From: Cohnella sp. GbtcB17 | GTDB taxonomy: Bacteria; Bacillota; Bacilli; Paenibacillales; Paenibacillaceae | Direction of reading: 5' to 3' | Assembly (NCBI RefSeq): GCF_019091135.1 | Contig: NZ_JAGXJW010000029.1 | Location: forward strand, 37,870 to 101,869 | Length of the DNA stretch: 64,000 nucleotides | Part shown: positions 59,901 through 64,000 of the stretch, piece by piece | How positions within the stretch are numbered: position 1 is the stretch's first letter | Layout: every line of letters begins with the position of its first letter | Translations under genes and position numbers: made by a program | Notes under the pieces: generated by a model | Told to the model about the DNA's origin: nothing | The model's database searches: none | What the model saw: the letters and a program-made list of their open reading frames with translations, nothing else

Positions 59901-62900
59901 GGCAACCAGGCGCAAGATCAGACGGCTACAGCACTTGAAGATGCCTTCTATAATGCTGGCGCGCCTATACAGGTCGGCAACAACCTGTACACAGGCAATC
60001 CGTTCATCAATGTTGCAAGCGGAGACTTTCGTCTGTCCAGCCCGGCGACGGAGGCGATCGATCTAGGCGACGACAGCAAGTCCTTCGGCAGCTTTGACTT
60101 GGCCGGCAAGGCGCGCAAGGTCGGCAGCGCTGTCGATATCGGCGCATACGAGTATGTGCCGGGGCCGGTGAGCGATGATGCGTCGCTCACAAGCGTCCTC
60201 GGTCAAACGGACGCTGCACCTGGAGGCGGCAACGGAAGTTACGGGGATCCGATCACATGGTCAATCGACGTGCCGAACAATGTGACGAAGCTTGTCACTG
60301 CAGATATTCTGCCTGCGGACAGCAGCGCAACAATTTGGTTTTATGAAGATTCGGATTATGCAGGTAATGATGGATTCGGCATTGCGTCCTTGGATCTGCC
60401 GGAGGGCGGCTCGGCCACGGCGTACATTCAGATCGATAGCGGCAGCGCAACTCAATACTATGCCGTTACCGTTAACAGAGCCGCGGCTGCAGCCCCGGCC
60501 TATACGATCAACGGCACCTCGCAGCCTTGGCAAGATGCCACGCTGGCGGCGGACGGCGACGTGCTGGAGATCACGACGGACGATTCTCCTGCTTCGCCGA
60601 CGCGCATTTACGTCACCGCCTCTGCGGGCTCGACCGTCACGCTGAAGGGCAAAGCAGGCAAAATTTACGACAAGGTGTATGTACTGGTCGACCAGCCTAT
60701 TACGTTGAAGCTTGAAAACTTCAATATCGCGGCACCCGCCGGCGACACCTACAACGGGATCGGCTTCGTCAAGCACAACAGTCCCGGCGAGATCGTGCTT
60801 GAAGCGGCGGGAAGCAATACGATCGAGGGCTTCAACGGTATTTTTTCGGATTCCAACCATCAGCTCACGATTAAAGGCACGGGTACGCTGACGGCGAAGG
60901 GACGCACTGCTGCCGATCCTGCCTCAGACAGCGGCAGCGGCATCTACATGACATCTGACAATACGAGCGGGAATACGAATCCCGTGGCTTCGCTGACGGT
61001 GGATGGCAGCGTCACGGTCAAGGCATACGGCGGGGATTCGGTTGGTGCCTCGGGCGGCAGCGGCATTGCGCTTAATTGGGGCAATCTGCTGATTAAGAGC
61101 GGCGACGTCGAGGCATATGGCGGAAAGACGAACGGCGATCGGACCAACTTGACGGCCAGCTCCGGCGTCACTCGCCGGGGAGGGGCAGGCGTCTACCTGG
61201 AGGAGTTCGGCTCCCAAGGCCAGGCAGGCAAGCTGACCGTCGAAGGCGGTTCGCTGAAGGCTGTCGGCGGAGATGCGCTGGCTGAGAATGTCCGGGGTGA
61301 TTTCTACGAGGGCGGTAGAGGCATCCGGGCTTACCAAAGCGTATTCGTCAGCGGCGGCACGGTGCAGGGCACCGGCGGAGCGAGCGCTTCGCAAAAGGGC
61401 GGCGACGGCATTTTTACGCCGAAGCTCGATATCTCGGGCGCTGCAGCAGCGGTTACGGGCAACGGCGGCACGAGCATGACCGGCATTGAAGCCGGCGCCG
61501 GACTTTACGTGACTAACGACATCGTCATCGACGGCAGCACTGTGTCGGCAGCAGGCGGACAAGGCAAGGCGAGCGAATACGGCATTTATTCGCCGAGCGG
61601 TAGCCTGACGATCAAGGGCGGCGCGGACGTGACCGCTTCAGGCGGCAGCGGGTCAGCTGTCGGAGCGTCGGGGGGACCGGCAGTTTACGTGCAAGGCAAT
61701 ATCGTCGTCACCGGTTCGTCGCAGATCAAAGCGACCGGCGGCAACGGGGAAGTCAACGGCTCGCATGGTCTATTTTCCTATACGGGCCAAATAACGATTA
61801 ACGACAACGCGGCCGTTACGGCAATAGGCGGTAATGGTACGACTGGCTTTGGCGGCGTCGGTATGCGGGCCTTCGGCAACGGCACCGGCAGCACGGTCGA
61901 GATTGCAAGCGACGCCGGAGACGTTTATGTGCGTGGCGGTCAAGGCGCATCCGCGACACGGCCGGCTGTCATCGCGAAGGATGTGTGGATCGCGTCCGGT
62001 AACGTCGGGCCGATCGCCATGGAGGGCACGGGCAATCCGCGCTCGATCAAAAATCAATCCGGCGGCGACGATGTGTACCTGGTGACCGTCACGACGAATC
62101 CGGCCGCGGCGACATCGGTATTTTCGCAAGTTGACGGAACGCTGGCCGGCAATTATACCTATAAGGCGCCCACGCTGACCGACGGCCTCGCTTATATGTG
62201 GCTGCCTTCGGGCACGCAGACGGTAGGGGCGGCAGGTTATCAAAATAAAACACCGAACGTCGCGACAGACGACACGGCATCAACCGAATTAACGCCGCTC
62301 CCGGTCATCGCTCACCTGAAGCACGGCAGCGCGACGACCGACTTTACAAGCATTCAGGCTGCGCTTGACGCTTCAGCGGATGGCGATACGGTCACGATTG
62401 AGGCAGGCACGTATCGAGACCAATTAACGGTTGCGAAAAATATCACGCTGCAAGGCGCGGGCATCGGCCAGACGATTATTGAATCTCCTAATTCCGACGA
62501 ATTGGTTGCAGCCAACTGGAAGACGCTCAAAAATCAAATCTTGTATCCTGTCATCGGCGTGAAAACCTCGACGAACGGCGTAGTCGTCATTAAGGACCTG
62601 ACGATTGACGGGCGCAAACAGGGCTATATCGCGGCGCATAACGGTGACGCAGACGTTTATACGTTCAACGGCATCGCAGTTCGCGATACTTCCGCGACGA
62701 TCGATCAGGTAAAGGTCATCGATGTGCGGGACGTGTACTCGGATTACAGTGGAAGCCCGGTCGCTCCGCTGCCAGACGGTTACTTGCCGCAAGATCAACC
62801 TTCCGGCGCGAACCACAACGAGAGCATCCTGCTTGAAGGCGCGGCCGACACAGGCGCGCACAAGGTGACGGTGCAGGATTCGGAGATCGTTCGTTTCCAC

Positions 62901-64000
62901 AAGACAGGCATACTTGCTTGGGGACCGGCGCTTGAGGTCGACATTCACGTCAACAAGCTGCAGGGGCACGGCAAGACGCTGTACAGCACGGGCAACGGTA
63001 TCCAAATCGCGTCCTCGGATTGGAGCGTTAACGGCGGAGGCGACCGCCGAGGCACGACCGGGATCGTGAAGGACAACGAGATCTATGACTTTGGCCTGGT
63101 CATTCCGGAACCGGGAGAGACGGGATCGTACCTGAATCTCGGACTGGGCGGACCGACCGGAATCCTGCTTTATCAAGCGGGCGACGGCTTCGTCATTGAA
63201 GGCAACACGATTACTGGACCTTCGGTTCCGTCTTGGCATAACAGCACGACGTCCAATGACGGCGGCTATTCGAACGACGGCATCGGTTTCACTGCCAGCA
63301 AGGACCTGACGATCCGAAACAATACGATCACGGGCTTTGGCACCGGTATTGTAGAGGGAGGAGCCGCGACAGGCTCGACGATCGAGGACAACACGTTTAG
63401 CGTTAACGAGATAGATATCTGGACGCTGTCGGGAGACGACACGATCAAGCTGAGGGCCGGCACCGAAACGGTTGCTTACAACCGGACGGACAACGGCATC
63501 GATACGATCGAAGGCTTTGGTGCGGGCGACCGTCTGAACGTCATCGGGTTCGAAGACGGATCGGTGAATGGCGAGATCGGGACGTCGGCAAATGCTATTT
63601 ATTTCACCGAGACAGGCGGCTCTTCGGTCATTAACGGTTATTCGGACGCGCACCCGGTCGTCGACTTCACGGGCGGTACGGTAACGAGCGGCGACGGTAC
63701 GAACGTAGCGGCGCATTCGGTTGAAGTATCCGTATCGGGCGGCGTGACGACGCTCTATATCGATACGGAAGGCGATGACGATGCGGCGGAGTTTGTGATC
63801 AAGCTCGCTGGTGTGTATGCGCCTGGCAACTTTAAGTTGAACGGCGGATATATTTCTTATGTAACCTTGGTGCCTGCCGATGGCCTGACGGTAATGTCGA
63901 GCGATCCGGCTGGCGTGGAGAACGACGGCAAGACGAAGATTGATGCAACGCCGACACCTGCAACGGGCCACAAGCTGGTGTATTACAACTTCGGCGCAGG
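56952..64000 (+). CDS. Giant secreted multidomain surface protein (3' end beyond window)
   Basis: Starts at TTG 56952 with AAAGGAG upstream and stays open to the right edge: at least 2,349 codons. A signal peptide (hydrophobic core L-S-A-L-L-A-L-L-L-V-L, likely cut near A-A-A-A) leads to: about 14 propeller-type repeats of roughly 39 residues, Y-G-N-G-x-Y-V-A-V-G...S-x-D-G-x-x-W-T (residues about 56-597); an Ig-like domain (about 600-700); a right-handed beta-helix (about 705-1060); a cadherin-like beta-sandwich (about 1072-1176); Gly-rich beta-helix repeats (about 1183-1713); a second pectate-lyase-like beta-helix with A-A-L-D-A-S-A-D-G-D-T-V-T-I (about 1783-2173); then an RTX-like G-I-D-T-I-E-G-F-G-A-G-D segment. 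No anchor or S-layer domain lies in the visible part. Adhesin or polysaccharide binding is likely; no catalytic site identified. Confidence 0.9.
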   Translation, partial: MVTRSLSFAAKWLSALLALLLVLGQFTFYPQRAAAADNLSWTALNNPPLGSSQLINDVIYGGGRFVAVSQGGSSPQIVTSVDGVYWTKTNNDLATNAQMIAVAYGGGVYIAVGNGGVVSRSTDGVNWSQVAPSPTPNSLTMVKYLNGKFWAVGVSGTVMSSADGLTWNVGVYPDVSATNTIIDIDYKDGKYAVGDSNGKVYFSTTGATGSWGSGTTLATVQINYLANLNGTWFAIDANGEVHKSADGTTWIPFTLSKQVFGATYGNGTYVIYSQSGGSVFTSTDASTWTEASLPSGASWYGLTYGNGAYILVGNNGYIMRSTDGTNWTPVDPNVNQAIYNNGLYIAVGYHNATSGIIMSSTDGMTWINRLTASSVLISVAYGNNLYAAVGTGGKIYTSADGIGWTAVKTTNTSNNLTGIRYVNGKFMAVGVNGTLLVSNDGTTWTAPGSTGLTGNLTSIAYGNGKYLISGNASSLWYSSDGATWEKTTAGSTGAIAYNDVIYAGNQFIAAGSVGNIYSSPDGVNWTQRNVGTNIFYSLAYENGMYVAVGTLGTIYSSRDGVAWTAETSNVSSTLRSALYDGSRFYAIGAYLGITTAAYGATSSAELQTAEADGAAGTTTSTKIDLTFDTDVAGLTDADITITNGTGSAVKGALTGSGKNWSIALGSVTTEGDVSVAVASPSGYTIGGSPKTVAVYKASAGGGSGSTFTVVNTNDSGTGSLRWAIVQAGAVADGKVVFDPALAGQTITLESDLTDWDVLSAKSTIIGDDSTNFTLTGLTDADGKPAITVDGNGHRGLWATGSGTFSLSDIRLTGFELTDSTGVYNGLGSALTIAGQNYETAYISNVQFDHNRMTSENNTSIVALGLNYSPFQFHLNRVVLAENELTALRSDINTYQAAFLVSIYSEDSEIANSLFYNNRVNSHTNGDAYGGVIGGSDSYHVKVLNNTFYGNRTTNTGAGQAVGPVGFALQTGATSVDFYNNIMIGNQAQDQTATALEDAFYNAGAPIQVGNNLYTGNPFINVASGDFRLSSPATEAIDLGDDSKSFGSFDLAGKARKVGSAVDIGAYEYVPGPVSDDASLTSVLGQTDAAPGGGNGSYGDPITWSIDVPNNVTKLVTADILPADSSATIWFYEDSDYAGNDGFGIASLDLPEGGSATAYIQIDSGSATQYYAVTVNRAAAAAPAYTINGTSQPWQDATLAADGDVLEITTDDSPASPTRIYVTASAGSTVTLKGKAGKIYDKVYVLVDQPITLKLENFNIAAPAGDTYNGIGFVKHNSPGEIVLEAAGSNTIEGFNGIFSDSNHQLTIKGTGTLTAKGRTAADPASDSGSGIYMTSDNTSGNTNPVASLTVDGSVTVKAYGGDSVGASGGSGIALNWGNLLIKSGDVEAYGGKTNGDRTNLTASSGVTRRGGAGVYLEEFGSQGQAGKLTVEGGSLKAVGGDALAENVRGDFYEGGRGIRAYQSVFVSGGTVQGTGGASASQKGGDGIFTPKLDISGAAAAVTGNGGTSMTGIEAGAGLYVTNDIVIDGSTVSAAGGQGKASEYGIYSPSGSLTIKGGADVTASGGSGSAVGASGGPAVYVQGNIVVTGSSQIKATGGNGEVNGSHGLFSYTGQITINDNAAVTAIGGNGTTGFGGVGMRAFGNGTGSTVEIASDAGDVYVRGGQGASATRPAVIAKDVWIASGNVGPIAMEGTGNPRSIKNQSGGDDVYLVTVTTNPAAATSVFSQVDGTLAGNYTYKAPTLTDGLAYMWLPSGTQTVGAAGYQNKTPNVATDDTASTELTPLPVIAHLKHGSATTDFTSIQAALDASADGDTVTIEAGTYRDQLTVAKNITLQGAGIGQTIIESPNSDELVAANWKTLKNQILYPVIGVKTSTNGVVVIKDLTIDGRKQGYIAAHNGDADVYTFNGIAVRDTSATIDQVKVIDVRDVYSDYSGSPVAPLPDGYLPQDQPSGANHNESILLEGAADTGAHKVTVQDSEIVRFHKTGILAWGPALEVDIHVNKLQGHGKTLYSTGNGIQIASSDWSVNGGGDRRGTTGIVKDNEIYDFGLVIPEPGETGSYLNLGLGGPTGILLYQAGDGFVIEGNTITGPSVPSWHNSTTSNDGGYSNDGIGFTASKDLTIRNNTITGFGTGIVEGGAATGSTIEDNTFSVNEIDIWTLSGDDTIKLRAGTETVAYNRTDNGIDTIEGFGAGDRLNVIGFEDGSVNGEIGTSANAIYFTETGGSSVINGYSDAHPVVDFTGGTVTSGDGTNVAAHSVEVSVSGGVTTLYIDTEGDDDAAEFVIKLAGVYAPGNFKLNGGYISYVTLVPADGLTVMSSDPAGVENDGKTKIDATPTPATGHKLVYYNFGA

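Noticed and set aside
62424..63971. 515-codon antisense frame inside the giant surface gene
   Set aside because: The plus frame is continuous with recognisable domains; the antisense protein is a low-quality Arg/Val-rich shadow.
1..64000. tRNA or rRNA genes, prophage or insertion sequences
   Set aside because: No cloverleaf-type sequence, rRNA motif, integrase or transposase was recognised on either strand by reading.

Overview
The window comes from a high-GC, endospore-forming member of the Bacillota, most likely Paenibacillaceae (Cohnella or Paenibacillus type). The evidence is: spore genes (yunB, lytH, ylbJ, an alpha/beta-type SASP, gerQ); a CIRCE-controlled groESL operon; a T-box in front of trpS; strong AAGGAGG-type ribosome binding sites with many TTG and GTG starts; SigA-type promoters; and gene pairs that match Bacillus subtilis order (ydiF-moaC-tat-groESL and lytH-lipA-yutD). 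No rRNA, tRNA, phage, transposase or CRISPR-Cas genes were seen. Genus is an inference; no phylogenetic marker was compared.

Layout. 1-9.7 kb is housekeeping: the ABC-F protein YdiF (cut by the left edge), a folate enzyme followed by three molybdenum-cofactor genes, tatA and tatC, a chemoreceptor, and groES-groEL. 9.8-20.3 kb holds mixed metabolic and transport genes: MgtC-like protein, CE7 esterase, two transporters, YceI, an AraC regulator, an ADP-ribosylglycohydrolase-family protein, yunB, a HesB-like protein and ribokinase. 20.6-28 kb has lytH, lipA, yutD with a long RGG-like tail, nadK, ylbJ and pepD. 28-36 kb has a truncated globin, DUF2225, an M3 oligopeptidase, a 51-bp tandem-repeat array, a His-rich permease and T-box-trpS. 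36-40.7 kb has SASP, yfhP, gerQ, ctaB-sco and a Toprim protein. 40.8-49.1 kb is transport: a BmrCD-like heterodimeric exporter, a 62-bp repeat array, an MFS protein, and a GntR(YtrA-type)-ABC operon with a matching operator. 49.1-56.7 kb has a small membrane protein, a CvpA-transglutaminase fusion, a 52-bp palindrome array, a class B PBP, a two-component system and a lipoprotein. From 56.95 kb to the right edge lies one very large secreted protein, open for about 2,350 codons and still unfinished.

Genes that work together: MoaC, MogA/MoaB and a MoeA-like protein act on molybdopterin, and Mo enzymes are commonly Tat substrates, which fits the neighbouring tatAC. CtaB and Sco mature heme-copper oxidase. 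YtrA-type GntR, its operator and the ABC pair form a self-contained autoregulated unit. The response regulator and histidine kinase overlap, and a lipoprotein follows.

The least explained material is structural: three unrelated tandem arrays (51, 62 and 52 bp units) built on short palindromes, two of them with an alternating A/B dimer order, each placed just after a gene end; a 134-bp element bounded by a perfect 21-bp inverted repeat; and the mosaic giant surface protein with about 14 propeller-type repeats.
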